The notes under the pieces were generated by a model, which saw nothing but the letters and a program-made list of their open reading frames with translations, did not search any database and was not told the origin of the DNA. 64,000 nt of DNA from assembly GCA_045222295.1 (NCBI GenBank), contig JBGUXP010000014.1, positions 22,310 through 86,309 on the forward strand. The letters run 5' to 3'. The stretch comes from Colimorpha sp045222295. Its GTDB lineage: Bacteria; Bacteroidota; Bacteroidia; Bacteroidales; P3. Position numbers and translations under genes: made by a program. This document shows positions 53,486-62,195 of the stretch, piece after piece; position 1 is the stretch's first letter; the number at the start of each line of letters is the position of its first letter.

Positions 53486-54423
53486 TGAGAAAAGCTATTC
53501 TTATGACAGCTACGGCTCTGTTTCTGCTGGCCACAGCCTGCCAGAACTCTGGCTCCACAGACAGAACAGACAGCGCGACACCCGACACTACAGCGCTGGA
53601 CACCAATCCCCAGCCTAAATGGTGCGAAGTCTCGCTTCTTTGCGAAAGCGACAATATGCTGTTTATCGGACTGACAGACATGGAGAGCGAGATGCCTGCC
53701 GACCTTTTCCGTGGCTCGTACAACGATTGCCTATTAGATTCGCTGCTGCCTGATGGAAAGACCCGTTCTGCCATCAATGCTTTCGTGGCCCATGAAAGCT
53801 CAGCATATTTAGAAAGCGACCGCAAGCCCCATACCATCCTGTTCGACGCCGGCCTGGGTGCCGACAAGGGTGGCAGACTGATGGAAAGCATGAAGAATGC
53901 AGAAGTGAAGCCTTCGGACATTGACGCCATCTTTCTCACCCATCTTCATGCCGACCACATCGGAGGCCTGCTACTCGACGGCAAACGTGCCTTCCCAAAC
54001 GCAATCATATACCTCTCACAAGAGGAGTTCGACGCATGGAGCGACCACGGTCCTTTCGCCGCCCGAAACGGCCTTTGGAAAGAAATACAGAGGGTATATG
54101 CCGGCCATATCAGGACATTCCACAACGGTGAAAAGCTTTGTGACAACAATGTAGAGGCCATCCTCGCCCCTGGTCACACCCCCGGGCACACCATCTATAA
54201 GGTGGACGGGGGAATCTGTTACATCTTAGGCGACCTCATCCATGCCCAAGACCTACAAATAGACCATCCGGAGTTCTGCGCCAGCTTTGACCATGACCCA
54301 AAACTGGCCGTACAAACCCGAAAGAAGATATTAAAAGAGTTGAGCTATGATAGTGGGTACGAGGCTGCCGCACACTGCTACACCCATTTCATCAACCTCC
54401 ACATCCGAAAGGAAGGGCTATAA
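53482..54423 (+). CDS. metallo-beta-lactamase-fold lipoprotein
   Basis: A 313-residue protein. The signal peptide ends in a lipobox-like LLATAC, with the cysteine near residue 20. A Ser/Thr/Asp-rich linker follows. The hydrolase domain carries the metal motif THLHADHIGG (HxHxDH), the second-shell GHTPGHT with its zinc-ligand histidine, and the aspartate in YILGDLIHAQD; the last ligand is probably HCYTHF. Related enzymes include lactonases and other exported hydrolases of the TIGR-type MBL group; the substrate is unknown. It overlaps the Nudix gene by 4 bp and is followed by the helicase gene after 10 bp, so the three are co-transcribed. Confidence 0.88.
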   Translation: MMRKAILMTATALFLLATACQNSGSTDRTDSATPDTTALDTNPQPKWCEVSLLCESDNMLFIGLTDMESEMPADLFRGSYNDCLLDSLLPDGKTRSAINAFVAHESSAYLESDRKPHTILFDAGLGADKGGRLMESMKNAEVKPSDIDAIFLTHLHADHIGGLLLDGKRAFPNAIIYLSQEEFDAWSDHGPFAARNGLWKEIQRVYAGHIRTFHNGEKLCDNNVEAILAPGHTPGHTIYKVDGGICYILGDLIHAQDLQIDHPEFCASFDHDPKLAVQTRKKILKELSYDSGYEAAAHCYTHFINLHIRKEGL

Positions 54424-54433
54424 ACAGCGACTA

Positions 54434-57106
54434 ATGGAACGGCACTTCGACCCTTGGCAGCAAGAAGCCATTGAAATCAGCGGCGGACGGCACCTGGTGC
54501 TGGCACCGCCGGGATGCGGGAAGACCGATATCCTGACAGAGCGCGTAGTACACGCCCACGAGAACGGCGTGGAGTACCGAGACATGCTGTGCCTCACCTT
54601 CACCAACCGCGCGGCCAAAGGGATGGCGCAGCGTATTGCCGACCGCACCGGCAATCCTGTGCCCGATGACCTCTTCGTGGGCAACATACACCGCTACTGC
54701 TCTCAGATGCTCTTCAACGAGGGCATCGTGAACCATAACAGCGCTATTATCGACGAGGGAGACGTAGAGAACATCGTCCAGGAGGAGCTCTGCAAACGCA
54801 TGAATATCGAAAGTCGCACCACGGAGCTGATGCGCTTCCAACACGGTCTGAAACAAATGATCTTGGGTATGCGAGGCGAACTGGTGCTGCACAACGAACT
54901 GTTCCACGCCGGAAGCGTGTCAAAACTTTGCGACATACTGGGACGCCCTTTCGAAGAGGAGAATATCGCCGCCATCTATCAAGACATCGAGAACCTGATG
55001 CAGCGCTACAACGTGTTGACAGAAGTGCCGGCAGCCAACCTCATGCTGCTGGCCAAAGCCTATGAGCGCTACAAGGAGGAAAACGACCTGCTTGACTATG
55101 ACGACCTGCTGATACTGGCGTACCAGCATTTAAGTAGGAAAGACACACACCTCCGTCAGCCGAATGCGGCTGCCACCTCCCCTAACTTAGGGGAGGAGCT
55201 TCCTCGGAAGTACACATGGATAGAGATTGACGAGGTGCAGGACCTCAACGCATTGCAATTCGAACTCATCGACCTCTTTGCCTCTCCAGATGCCACCATC
55301 GTTTATCTCGGCGACGAGCAGCAGGCCATCTTCTCCTTCATCGGAGCCAAGTTGGAGACGCTGGAAGCCCTGAAACGGCGCTGCGACGGTCATATCCACT
55401 ACCTCCACACCAACTACCGCTCGCCACGCTACCTGCTGGACCTGCAGAACGATTTCGCCGTCCATAACCTGGGTATCCAGCGCGATATGCTACCCACTAC
55501 CGACCATAACCCTCCCCACGCTCCCGAAGACCTATGCCTGCTCAATGTTGGCGATGCACAGATGGAGAGCTACTACGCTGCACGTTTTGCCAAACGCTAT
55601 GGAGACCTCGACCCCGACAGCCGCGTAGCCATCCTCGTCAGCACCAACCGTGAGGCCGACGACATCGGCGAGGTGATGAGCGGCATGGGCATCAGCCACT
55701 TCAAAATCAGCGGTACCGACCTCTTCTCTCAACCCTCCATGCGACTGATGATAGCCCACCTGAGCGTGTTGACCGACGAAATGGTTTTCATCGCCTGGGC
55801 ACGCCTGCTCTGGGGATTGCACATAACGTCCACCTACACCGCAGCGCGCAACCTCATGCGCGATATGCGGCGTGTGGCACTGCTTCCTACCGATTTCCTG
55901 TGCTATCCCGACTCCTCCTACCTCCAGGAGTTTGTGCACGTATACAACAACGAAGAGTTGATCATATTCGACACCGAGACCACCGGCCTCGATGTCTACC
56001 ATGACGACATCATACAGATTGCCGCCGTGCGCGTGAAGAAAGGGAAGGTGGTGGGAAAGCCCTTCAATGTCATTCTCGAGACCGACAAGGAGCTTCCCGA
56101 GACCGTCGGTGGCCATATTAACCCCATGATTGAAGTCTACCGAAACAGCAAGCGTTATCCACGTGCTGAAGGGCTACAGATGTTCATGGACTACTGCAAA
56201 GGCAAGGTTCTTGTGGGCCACAACGTGGAATATGACTACCAGATACTCCGCCACAACATCCAACGCGCCAAAGTCCTTTCACTCCCTAATCTTGAAGAGG
56301 TGTGTCCACGCTATTTCGACACCTTGAAATACATCCGTCTTGTGCGTCCGCGCCTGCGACAGTACAAACTAGGCCACTTGCTTGAGGTACTCCACCTCGA
56401 GGGGCAGAACAGCCACCAGGCCGACGATGACATCATGGCCACCCTCTCGCTGCTCAACTTCTGCCACCTTAATGCCACGCAGATGGTCGCCGAGCAGCGT
56501 CTCTTCATCGCTGACCATCAAAAGCAAGTCGACAAGTTCCACGAACGCTATTCCGAAATCTATCTGCACGGGAAAGGATCCAACGATGTACAGGGAAATG
56601 GTATTGTCAAAGAGTTCCAATATGTCTATGACAAACTCTTAGCGGCGAAACTCATTGACCCCATCGACAAGTGGCACCACCTGCTGCACTACCTCGAATG
56701 CGACCTTATCCGCACCGACCTCTACCCCACCCTACATCAACAATTGGAGCGTTACATCACCGATATCAATACCAGCAAGGAAGCCGACCTCTGTGGAAGC
56801 TCGCTCGAGGAACGCTATATCATCTCTACTGTACACAAAGCTAAAGGGTTGGAATTTGACACAGTCATTGTCTACCGCGCCATTGACGGCAGCTACCCCG
56901 GCAGCCATAGCTGGACAGAGAAACAGATACAGGAAGATGCGCGCCGCCTCTTCGTAGCCCTCTCGCGCTCGAAGAAGCGCCTCTGCATCCTTTACGACGA
57001 ATATTATGGACGCTCCCAACATGCCCTCTCGCCCTTCCTCGAGAAGGTCAAAAGCCACTTCACCCTCTACCGCCGTGGCAGCGACGGGAAAATACGCGAA
57101 GTCTAA
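54434..57106 (+). CDS. UvrD/Rep-type helicase with an embedded DnaQ-like exonuclease domain
   Basis: An 890-residue protein. The ATG at 54434 begins at the Q motif (FDPWQQEAI). Walker A is APPGCGKT (24-31), motif Ia region LTFTNRAAKGMAQRI, Walker B IDEVQD (D266-E267), and motif III YLGDEQQAIFSFIG. Between the two helicase halves a DEDDh 3'-5' exonuclease domain is inserted at about 508-675: IFDTETTGLD (D513, E515), GHNVEYDYQIL and HQADDDIMAT. Helicase motifs V and VI follow (STVHKAKGLEFDTVIVYRA, RRLFVALSRSKKRL). This combines 3'-5' unwinding with end trimming for DNA repair or RNA:DNA processing (inference). Residues 238-258 come from an in-frame palindromic repeat. The gene's stop overlaps the convergent queF stop by 4 bp. 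Confidence 0.9.
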   Translation: MERHFDPWQQEAIEISGGRHLVLAPPGCGKTDILTERVVHAHENGVEYRDMLCLTFTNRAAKGMAQRIADRTGNPVPDDLFVGNIHRYCSQMLFNEGIVNHNSAIIDEGDVENIVQEELCKRMNIESRTTELMRFQHGLKQMILGMRGELVLHNELFHAGSVSKLCDILGRPFEEENIAAIYQDIENLMQRYNVLTEVPAANLMLLAKAYERYKEENDLLDYDDLLILAYQHLSRKDTHLRQPNAAATSPNLGEELPRKYTWIEIDEVQDLNALQFELIDLFASPDATIVYLGDEQQAIFSFIGAKLETLEALKRRCDGHIHYLHTNYRSPRYLLDLQNDFAVHNLGIQRDMLPTTDHNPPHAPEDLCLLNVGDAQMESYYAARFAKRYGDLDPDSRVAILVSTNREADDIGEVMSGMGISHFKISGTDLFSQPSMRLMIAHLSVLTDEMVFIAWARLLWGLHITSTYTAARNLMRDMRRVALLPTDFLCYPDSSYLQEFVHVYNNEELIIFDTETTGLDVYHDDIIQIAAVRVKKGKVVGKPFNVILETDKELPETVGGHINPMIEVYRNSKRYPRAEGLQMFMDYCKGKVLVGHNVEYDYQILRHNIQRAKVLSLPNLEEVCPRYFDTLKYIRLVRPRLRQYKLGHLLEVLHLEGQNSHQADDDIMATLSLLNFCHLNATQMVAEQRLFIADHQKQVDKFHERYSEIYLHGKGSNDVQGNGIVKEFQYVYDKLLAAKLIDPIDKWHHLLHYLECDLIRTDLYPTLHQQLERYITDINTSKEADLCGSSLEERYIISTVHKAKGLEFDTVIVYRAIDGSYPGSHSWTEKQIQEDARRLFVALSRSKKRLCILYDEYYGRSQHALSPFLEKVKSHFTLYRRGSDGKIREV
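55148..55206 (+). repeat. palindromic repeat inserted in frame in the helicase gene
   Basis: Two palindromes lie side by side: CAGCCGAATGCGGCTG (55157-55172) and CCTCCCCTAACTTAGGGGAGG (55176-55196). The segment encodes HLRQPNAAATSPNLGEELPR between the LAYQHLSRKD helix and the Walker B strand YTWIEIDEVQD, where related helicases normally have a short linker. It has the form of dispersed palindromic elements found in Bacteroidota intergenic regions. Confidence 0.6.
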
Positions 57107-57564
57107 AGTTTGTAGTTCCTCAGACGATGCTCAGCGAGAGCCTCGTAACGAGTGTCCGGTCGGCCATAGTTGGCATAGGGATGGATACTGATGCCGCCAC
57201 GGGGAACAAAGATTCCCGTAACCTCGATGTAGCGCGGATCCATCAACCTGATAAGGTCATTCATGATGATATTGACGCAGTCTTCATGAAAATCACCATG
57301 GTTGCGAAAAGAGAAGAGGTAGAGCTTCAGGCTCTTGCTCTCCACCATGCGCTTGTCGGGGATATACATGATTTTTATTTCCGCAAAGTCAGGCTGACTG
57401 GTGATAGGGCATAAAGAAGTAAACTCAGGACAATTGAACTGCACCCAATAGTCGCGCTCGGGATGTTTGTTCTCAAAAGATTCAAGAACTTCAGGAGCAT
57501 AGGTATTCGGAATTTCGGCCTTGTGGCCAAGGGATTGGAGGTTATCTTGTTCGCGATTGCTCAT
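57103..57564 (-). CDS. queF: NADPH-dependent 7-cyano-7-deazaguanine reductase (preQ1 synthase)
   Basis: A 153-residue unimodular QueF. The start at 57564 (MSNREQDNLQSLG) is preferred to the ATG 33 bp upstream. The catalytic cysteine lies in FTSLCPITSQPDFAEI along with the conserved aspartate, followed by ESKSLKLYLFSFRNHGDFHE (the QueF NADPH-binding motif). The C-terminus includes EVTGIFVPRGGISIHPYANY. It reduces preQ0 to preQ1, the base inserted into tRNA for queuosine. It is the last gene of queC-queD-queE-queF, 39 bp behind queE, and its 3' end overlaps the convergent helicase gene by 4 bp. Confidence 0.95.
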   Translation of the reverse strand: MSNREQDNLQSLGHKAEIPNTYAPEVLESFENKHPERDYWVQFNCPEFTSLCPITSQPDFAEIKIMYIPDKRMVESKSLKLYLFSFRNHGDFHEDCVNIIMNDLIRLMDPRYIEVTGIFVPRGGISIHPYANYGRPDTRYEALAEHRLRNYKL

Positions 57565-57603
57565 AGCAGGTAATAAGTTAATAGGTTGACAGGTCAACCG
57601 TTG

Positions 57604-58188
57604 TTATCTAATGTTGAGTATTTTGTGAATCTGCAGCGAGAGTTTCCAGCGTGGGTCTTTCTTGATATACTCGATGGCAGCTTGCACTGTCTCGGCATCC
57701 TTGACGGGGTCGCCGGTGTCGCAAGGCTGCAGGAAACGAGCGTGGGTACACATGATGTTCGGATACATGCTGGGAACATGGACACCATCGAAGATCACCT
57801 TGATTTCATCGACGATATTGAGCACCACCTCGGCCTCACCGCCCAGGAAGTTGTCTTTCGGCGAGAGGGTGATCCAATCCACATTACCGGGCAAACTGTG
57901 GGTACCATTGGTCTCCACGGCCACAATCTTATCGATGTCGTGGAGGGCATTGACAAGGCTCTTGGTGAGCTGTAGCGACGGCTCACCTCCCGTGATGACA
58001 ACCAGTCGGGCAGGATAGGCTTTCACGGCCTCGACAATCTCCTCGTCGGTCATCTCGGTGCCACTTTCATGCTGGGTATCACAGAAAGGGCAATGCAGGT
58101 TACACCCAGAGAGACGCACAAAGACAGCGGCGCTACCGACATGATAGCCCTCGCCCTGAAGCGAATAGAAAATCTCGTTTACTTTCAT
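57604..58188 (-). CDS. queE: 7-carboxy-7-deazaguanine synthase (radical SAM)
   Basis: A 194-residue enzyme. The ATG at 58188 (MKVNEIFYSLQGEGYHVGSA) overlaps the queD stop by 4 bp and gives the family-standard N-terminus; the longer frame upstream is antisense-like noise over queD. The radical SAM cluster motif is CNLHCPFCD (C-x3-C-x2-C). VVITGGEPSLQ is the SAM-binding GGE motif and SPKDN lies in the C-terminal half. It converts 6-carboxytetrahydropterin to 7-carboxy-7-deazaguanine, the ring-contracting step of preQ0 synthesis. Confidence 0.95.
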   Translation of the reverse strand: MKVNEIFYSLQGEGYHVGSAAVFVRLSGCNLHCPFCDTQHESGTEMTDEEIVEAVKAYPARLVVITGGEPSLQLTKSLVNALHDIDKIVAVETNGTHSLPGNVDWITLSPKDNFLGGEAEVVLNIVDEIKVIFDGVHVPSMYPNIMCTHARFLQPCDTGDPVKDAETVQAAIEYIKKDPRWKLSLQIHKILNIR

Positions 58189-58523
58189 AACGTATCCTCC
58201 TCGTATGTAGCTATATTTCCGGTGGTTTCCTGCACATCTACCCGATAGCAGTTGGGAACCTGCTGCTGACACCAGCGCGCCATGTTCTCCGCTGTGGGAT
58301 TGCAACCTATGACATCGTTGACCACCTGATGGTCCAGACGGTCGGAGATGCGGCGTTTGATGTCGGCGAAATCCACCACCATGCCATTCTTGTTCAATTC
58401 CATTGCCTTGCAATAGATGGTAATCACCCAATTATGGCCATGCAACTGAGTGCACTTGCTCGGATAGTCCAGTTCCAAACGGTGGGCTCCCGCCACCTCG
58501 ATTGTTTTTCTAACGTAGTACAT
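58185..58523 (-). CDS. queD: 6-carboxy-5,6,7,8-tetrahydropterin synthase
   Basis: A 112-residue member of the PTPS family. GAHRLELDYPSKCTQLHGHN holds the zinc histidines (H of GAHR, HGH) and the catalytic cysteine. DFADIKRRISDRLDHQVVND and NPTAENMARW are the usual middle motifs, and VQETTGNIATYE contains the substrate-binding glutamate. It makes 6-carboxytetrahydropterin from dihydroneopterin triphosphate. It lies 62 bp downstream of queC and is coupled to queE by a 4-bp overlap. Confidence 0.95.
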   Translation of the reverse strand: MYYVRKTIEVAGAHRLELDYPSKCTQLHGHNWVITIYCKAMELNKNGMVVDFADIKRRISDRLDHQVVNDVIGCNPTAENMARWCQQQVPNCYRVDVQETTGNIATYEEDTL

Positions 58524-58585
58524 ACTGCTTATTTATTTGCATATTCTTTGTCAGCGAATTTAACGAATTGATATTTCGATACTAT

Positions 58586-59269
58586 TTATTTCGCACAATT
58601 CGCATCATTCGCCGACATGTATGTCGTCGGGTCGGGGATGCCGGCCTCGCGGAAGGCCTCCTTGCGCTCCGTACAGGTACCGCAGCATCCGCAGTGTTTC
58701 TCGCCCCCTTTGTAGCACGAATAGGTCTCGCCATAGTCAATCCCCAGTGCGGTCCCACGGCTCACCAGCTCGGCTTTGGTAAGGTTCGTATAGGGTGCGG
58801 CTATCTTCACGCCCACATAGGTGCCGGCCTGCATGGCAGCATCCATGGCGCTGATGAACTCGGGACGGCAATCGGGATAGATGGCATGGTCGCCACCGTG
58901 GTTGGCTATCAACACACGCTTCAGGCCACGGCTCTCGGCCAGCCCGCAGGCGATGGAGAGCATGATGCCGTTGCGGAAGGGCACCACCGTGCTCTTCATG
59001 TTCTCCTCGTCGTAGTTACCCTCGGGGACGGCATCGGCGCCACTGAGAAGCGACGAGTTGAAATGCCGCTTCATGAATGCCAGGTCTATCACCAGATGCT
59101 CAATACCGAGACGCTGGCAATGCTTACGTGCACAAGCAATCTCCCGGGCGGCATGGTTGCTGCCATAGTCGAAAGTAACGGCGAGCGCGATCCGCTCACG
59201 CTCCTCATAGAGCAGCGTGGTCGAGTCGAGCCCGCCGGAATAAATGATTACAGAATCTTTTTCTGTCAT
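58586..59269 (-). CDS. queC: 7-cyano-7-deazaguanine synthase
   Basis: A 227-residue enzyme. The start at 59269 (MTEKDSVIIYSGGLDSTT) places the ATP-binding PP-loop SGGLDS at the N-terminus, as in the family; an ATG 51 bp upstream would add residues unlike any QueC. YSCYKGGEKHCGCCGTCTER carries the four zinc cysteines. It turns 7-carboxy-7-deazaguanine into preQ0 using ATP and ammonia. It is the first gene of the que set. Its 85-bp leader after the SIMPL gene contains two adjacent hairpins. Confidence 0.95.
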   Translation of the reverse strand: MTEKDSVIIYSGGLDSTTLLYEERERIALAVTFDYGSNHAAREIACARKHCQRLGIEHLVIDLAFMKRHFNSSLLSGADAVPEGNYDEENMKSTVVPFRNGIMLSIACGLAESRGLKRVLIANHGGDHAIYPDCRPEFISAMDAAMQAGTYVGVKIAAPYTNLTKAELVSRGTALGIDYGETYSCYKGGEKHCGCCGTCTERKEAFREAGIPDPTTYMSANDANCAK

Positions 59270-59283
59270 ATTTCTTGTTTTGT

Positions 59284-59330
59284 TAAAGGGGGTTTCCTCC
59301 GTAAAGCCGGAGGCCTGCAAGCAGGCAGGT
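59284..59330 (-). promoter_or_regulatory. paired hairpins in the queC leader
   Basis: On the minus strand CCTGC-CTGCTT-GCAGG and CCTCCG-GCTTTA-CGGAGG lie side by side, flanked by GGGGTCTT upstream and AAACCCCC downstream that could pair into a three-way junction. It lies 15 bp before the queC ATG. It does not match the preQ1-I consensus. It may be a novel leader structure or another dispersed palindromic repeat. Confidence 0.35.
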
Positions 59331-59354
59331 CAAGAAGACCCCTGTCGTTTCTTT

Positions 59355-60074
59355 TTACTTCAGATAGTATTCCACCGTGGTCACCACGCGAACCTTCTTC
59401 ACCTGCGGGGTGTTCTCGTCGAGGTCCTCGACCTCGAAGTAGCCCTGCGAGGCGGTACGCATCTTGCCAATCTTGCTGTGGCTGTTCTTCGCAAACTCGT
59501 CGGCGGCAACACGGGCATTCTCCAGACTCTCGGCAATCATTGAGGGCTTGATGTCGTTGAGTCCCAAATATTGGTAGTCGGCCCAACTGCTGGCCAGGAT
59601 ATTCTGGTTAACGAGGTCGGTCTCCAACGTCTGCTGCATCTTGCGCACCAGGTCGAGGTTCTTGGTGAAGACGGTAACCGTCTGACTGGCATTGTAGCGA
59701 TAGGTGATGGCAGCAGTGTTGCTCGCGTAGGTATAGCGGTCGTCATAGCTGGCGTTACCCACCTTGATCTCTTCCTCGGTGAATCCCGCATCACGCAGCA
59801 ACTTGACAATGACATCATTGTTGTGCCGTACGGTAGTGCGGAGGTCGGCGAGCGAGTTGTCTTTCTCCGTGTAGTTGATACGCCACACCACACGGTCGGC
59901 GGGCACCTCCTTCTCGCAGAGGCCACGCACCTTCACCGTGTCGTCATACGACTTGAGGGTCTTCACAGTGCAGACCATGAAGATGCCCAGCACCAGGGCT
60001 GCCAGCACAATGCTGATGCCCATGATGTAGTTCTTCTTGAACGGGATGGAATTTCCTTTCATATTTCTAAACAT
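59355..60074 (-). CDS. SIMPL domain-containing protein (DUF541)
   Basis: A 239-residue protein with an N-terminal membrane anchor (IMGISIVLAALVLGIFMVC, about 18-36) and a SIMPL domain over the rest: VKVRGLCEKEVPADRVVWRI, LLRDAGFTEEEIKVGNASYD, NQNILASSWADYQYLGLNDI and the C-terminal VRVVTTVEYYLK. SIMPL proteins are periplasmic and linked to stress or BP26-type oligomers; the exact role is unclear. An ATG at 60062 (MKGNSIPFKKNY) is an alternative start. It lies 41 bp downstream of the urocanate hydratase gene and 85 bp upstream of queC. Confidence 0.9.
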   Translation of the reverse strand: MFRNMKGNSIPFKKNYIMGISIVLAALVLGIFMVCTVKTLKSYDDTVKVRGLCEKEVPADRVVWRINYTEKDNSLADLRTTVRHNNDVIVKLLRDAGFTEEEIKVGNASYDDRYTYASNTAAITYRYNASQTVTVFTKNLDLVRKMQQTLETDLVNQNILASSWADYQYLGLNDIKPSMIAESLENARVAADEFAKNSHSKIGKMRTASQGYFEVEDLDENTPQVKKVRVVTTVEYYLK

Positions 60075-60115
60075 TTTTTTCTAATTTCTAAGTGACAAGC
60101 GTAAAAAACTCCCCA

Positions 60116-62116
60116 TTAGAACAGCCCTTCGAGGACACTGTCGTCGACGAGGTTGGGCATCGTCACCTTCAGCTCGGGGCAGATGTCCATGGCGCGCTTG
60201 ATGGCGAACATGGCGCCCTCGTTGCGGGCCCAGCTGCGACGGCTGATGCCGTTGTTGACGTCCCAGTGGAGCATCATGCGGAGACGGCGGTCGCAAGCCT
60301 CGCTACCGTCGAGCACCATGCCGAAGCCACCGTTCATCACCTCGCCCCAGCCTACGCCGCCGCCATTGTGGATAGAGACCCACGTGGCGCCGCGGAAGCT
60401 GTCGCCGATGACGTTCTGCACGGCCATATCGGCGCAGCGGTTCGAGCCGTCGTAGATGTTCGAGGTCTCACGGAAGGGGCTGTCGGTACCGCTGACATCG
60501 TGGTGGTCGCGACCCAGCACGATGGGGGCGCTAATCTCGCCCTTCTTGATGGCCTCATTGAAACGGGCGGCAATCTTGGTGCGGCCTTCGCAGTCGGCAT
60601 AGAGGATACGGGCCTGGGAACCGACGACGAGATGGTTCTCCTTGGCACCCTTGATCCACTGGATGTTGTCGTGCATCTGCTGCTGAATCTCGGCGGGAGC
60701 CGTGGCTGCAATCTCTCCCAGCACCTCCATGGCGATGTGGTCGGACTTGTCGAGGTCCTCGGGCTTTCCGCTGGTGCAGACCCAACGGAAGGGGCCGAAG
60801 CCGTAGTCGAAGCACATGGGGCCCATGATGTCCTGCACATAGCTGGGATAGCGGAAGGCTGTCTTGTCGGCATTCCAGATGTCGGCACCGGCGCGGCTGC
60901 TCTCCAGCAGGAAGGCGTTTCCGTAGTCGAAGAAGTACATACCTTTGGCGGTGAGCTTGTTGACAGCAGCCACATGGCGGCGGAGCGACTCCTGCACCTT
61001 CTCCTTGAAAAGTTCGGGCTGCTCGGCCATCATCACCTTGGCGTCCTCGAAGCTGACACCCACGGGGTAGTAGCCACCAGCCCAGGGGTTGTGCAGCGAG
61101 GTCTGGTCGCTGCCGAGGTCCACCTTGATGCCCTTCTCGGCGCAGTACTCCCACAGGTCGACGACATTGCCCTGGTAGGCGTAGCTCTTGGCCTCCTTGG
61201 CGGCGATGGACTTGTTGACGGCCACGAAGAGCTCGTCGAGGTTGTCGTGCACCTCATCAACCCAGCCCTGAGTGTAGCGCTTCTGTGTGGCGGCGGGGTT
61301 GATTTCGGCGGTGATGGAGACCACACCGGCGATGTCGCCAGCCTTGGGCTGAGCGCCGCTCATGCCACCGAGACCGGCGGTGATGAACAGTTTGCCAGCG
61401 GTACCGCCACCGAGCTTACGGGCGGCGTTGAGCACCGTGATGGTGGTGCCGTGGACGATGCCCTGCGGGCCGATATACATGTAGGAGCCGGCGGTCATCT
61501 GACCGTATTGGGTGACGCCGAGGGCGTTGTAGCGCTCCCAGTCGTCGGGCTTGCTGTAGTTGGGGATCATCATGCCGTTGGTGACGACCACGCGGGGGGC
61601 GTCCTTGTGGCTGGGATAGAGTCCCATGGGGTGGCCACTGTACATCACCAATGTCTGCTCGTCGGTCATCTCAGAGAGGTATTTCATCACCAGGCGATAT
61701 TGTGCCCAGTTCTGGAAGACGGCTCCGTTGCCGCCGTAGGTGATGAGCTCATGCGGGTGCTGTGCCACCGCGGGGTCGAGGTTGTTTTGGATCATCAGCA
61801 TGATGGCGGCAGCCTGACGGCATTTGGCCGGATATTCCTCGATGGGGCGGGCATACATCTTGTAGGTCGGACGCAGACGGTACATATAGATGCGGCCGTA
61901 CTTCTGCAGCTCCTCGGCAAACTCCTTGGCCAGCATCTTGTGATGCTTGGCAGGGAAGTAGCGCAGGGCGTTGCGGATGGCCAGCTTCTTCTCGGCAGGC
62001 GTCAAGATATCCTTACGCTTGGGAGCATGGTTCACCGTAGGGTCGTAAGCGGGCATTTCGGGCAGCGGGTCGGGGATACCGAGCCTCAATTCATTCTGAA
62101 ATTCTTCTAAAGTCAT
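60116..62116 (-). CDS. hutU: urocanate hydratase
   Basis: A 666-residue protein, about 110 residues longer than the 550-560 residues of the Pseudomonas/E. coli-type enzyme and matching the long Bacteroidota form. Conserved regions include HPHELITYGGNGAVFQNWAQ, TLVMYSGHPMGLYPS, AGLGGMSGAQPKA (NAD-binding glycine loop), GSDQTSLHNPWAGGYYPVGV, FDYGFGPFRWVCTSG and SIHNGGGVGWGEVMNGGFGM. It hydrates urocanate to imidazolone propionate, the second step of histidine breakdown, with tightly bound NAD+. No other hut gene is in view. A long plus-strand frame over it (60092-62110) is antisense shadow. Confidence 0.95.
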   Translation of the reverse strand: MTLEEFQNELRLGIPDPLPEMPAYDPTVNHAPKRKDILTPAEKKLAIRNALRYFPAKHHKMLAKEFAEELQKYGRIYMYRLRPTYKMYARPIEEYPAKCRQAAAIMLMIQNNLDPAVAQHPHELITYGGNGAVFQNWAQYRLVMKYLSEMTDEQTLVMYSGHPMGLYPSHKDAPRVVVTNGMMIPNYSKPDDWERYNALGVTQYGQMTAGSYMYIGPQGIVHGTTITVLNAARKLGGGTAGKLFITAGLGGMSGAQPKAGDIAGVVSITAEINPAATQKRYTQGWVDEVHDNLDELFVAVNKSIAAKEAKSYAYQGNVVDLWEYCAEKGIKVDLGSDQTSLHNPWAGGYYPVGVSFEDAKVMMAEQPELFKEKVQESLRRHVAAVNKLTAKGMYFFDYGNAFLLESSRAGADIWNADKTAFRYPSYVQDIMGPMCFDYGFGPFRWVCTSGKPEDLDKSDHIAMEVLGEIAATAPAEIQQQMHDNIQWIKGAKENHLVVGSQARILYADCEGRTKIAARFNEAIKKGEISAPIVLGRDHHDVSGTDSPFRETSNIYDGSNRCADMAVQNVIGDSFRGATWVSIHNGGGVGWGEVMNGGFGMVLDGSEACDRRLRMMLHWDVNNGISRRSWARNEGAMFAIKRAMDICPELKVTMPNLVDDSVLEGLF

Positions 62117-62187
62117 AATATTATTATTTTATTTATCAATCACATACACGTACGCGAAGAGCATACGGCGCAACACGTACAACGTTG

Positions 62188-62195
62188 CAAAGATA
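62188..62195 (-). promoter_or_regulatory. hutU promoter (-7 motif)
   Basis: Minus strand TATCTTTG fits TAnnTTTG, 72 bp before the hutU ATG. At the -33 position only CTG is seen 20 bp upstream. Confidence 0.55.

Noticed and set aside
54347..54433. Longer start for the helicase gene
   Set aside because: The extra 29 residues overlap the MBL gene in another frame and precede the Q motif; the ATG at 54434 is better placed.
58189..58431. N-terminal extension of queE
   Set aside because: These 81 codons overlap queD in another frame and look unlike any QueE; the ATGA overlap at 58185-58188 marks the start.
59270..59354. preQ1-I riboswitch in the queC leader
   Set aside because: The short pseudoknot consensus with the A-rich tail is absent; only hairpins are seen.
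60092..62110. 672-codon plus-strand frame opposite hutU
   Set aside because: It is exactly antisense to a well-conserved enzyme, and its composition (His/Gly/Val/Asp-rich) reflects the complement of hutU codons. No family resemblance.
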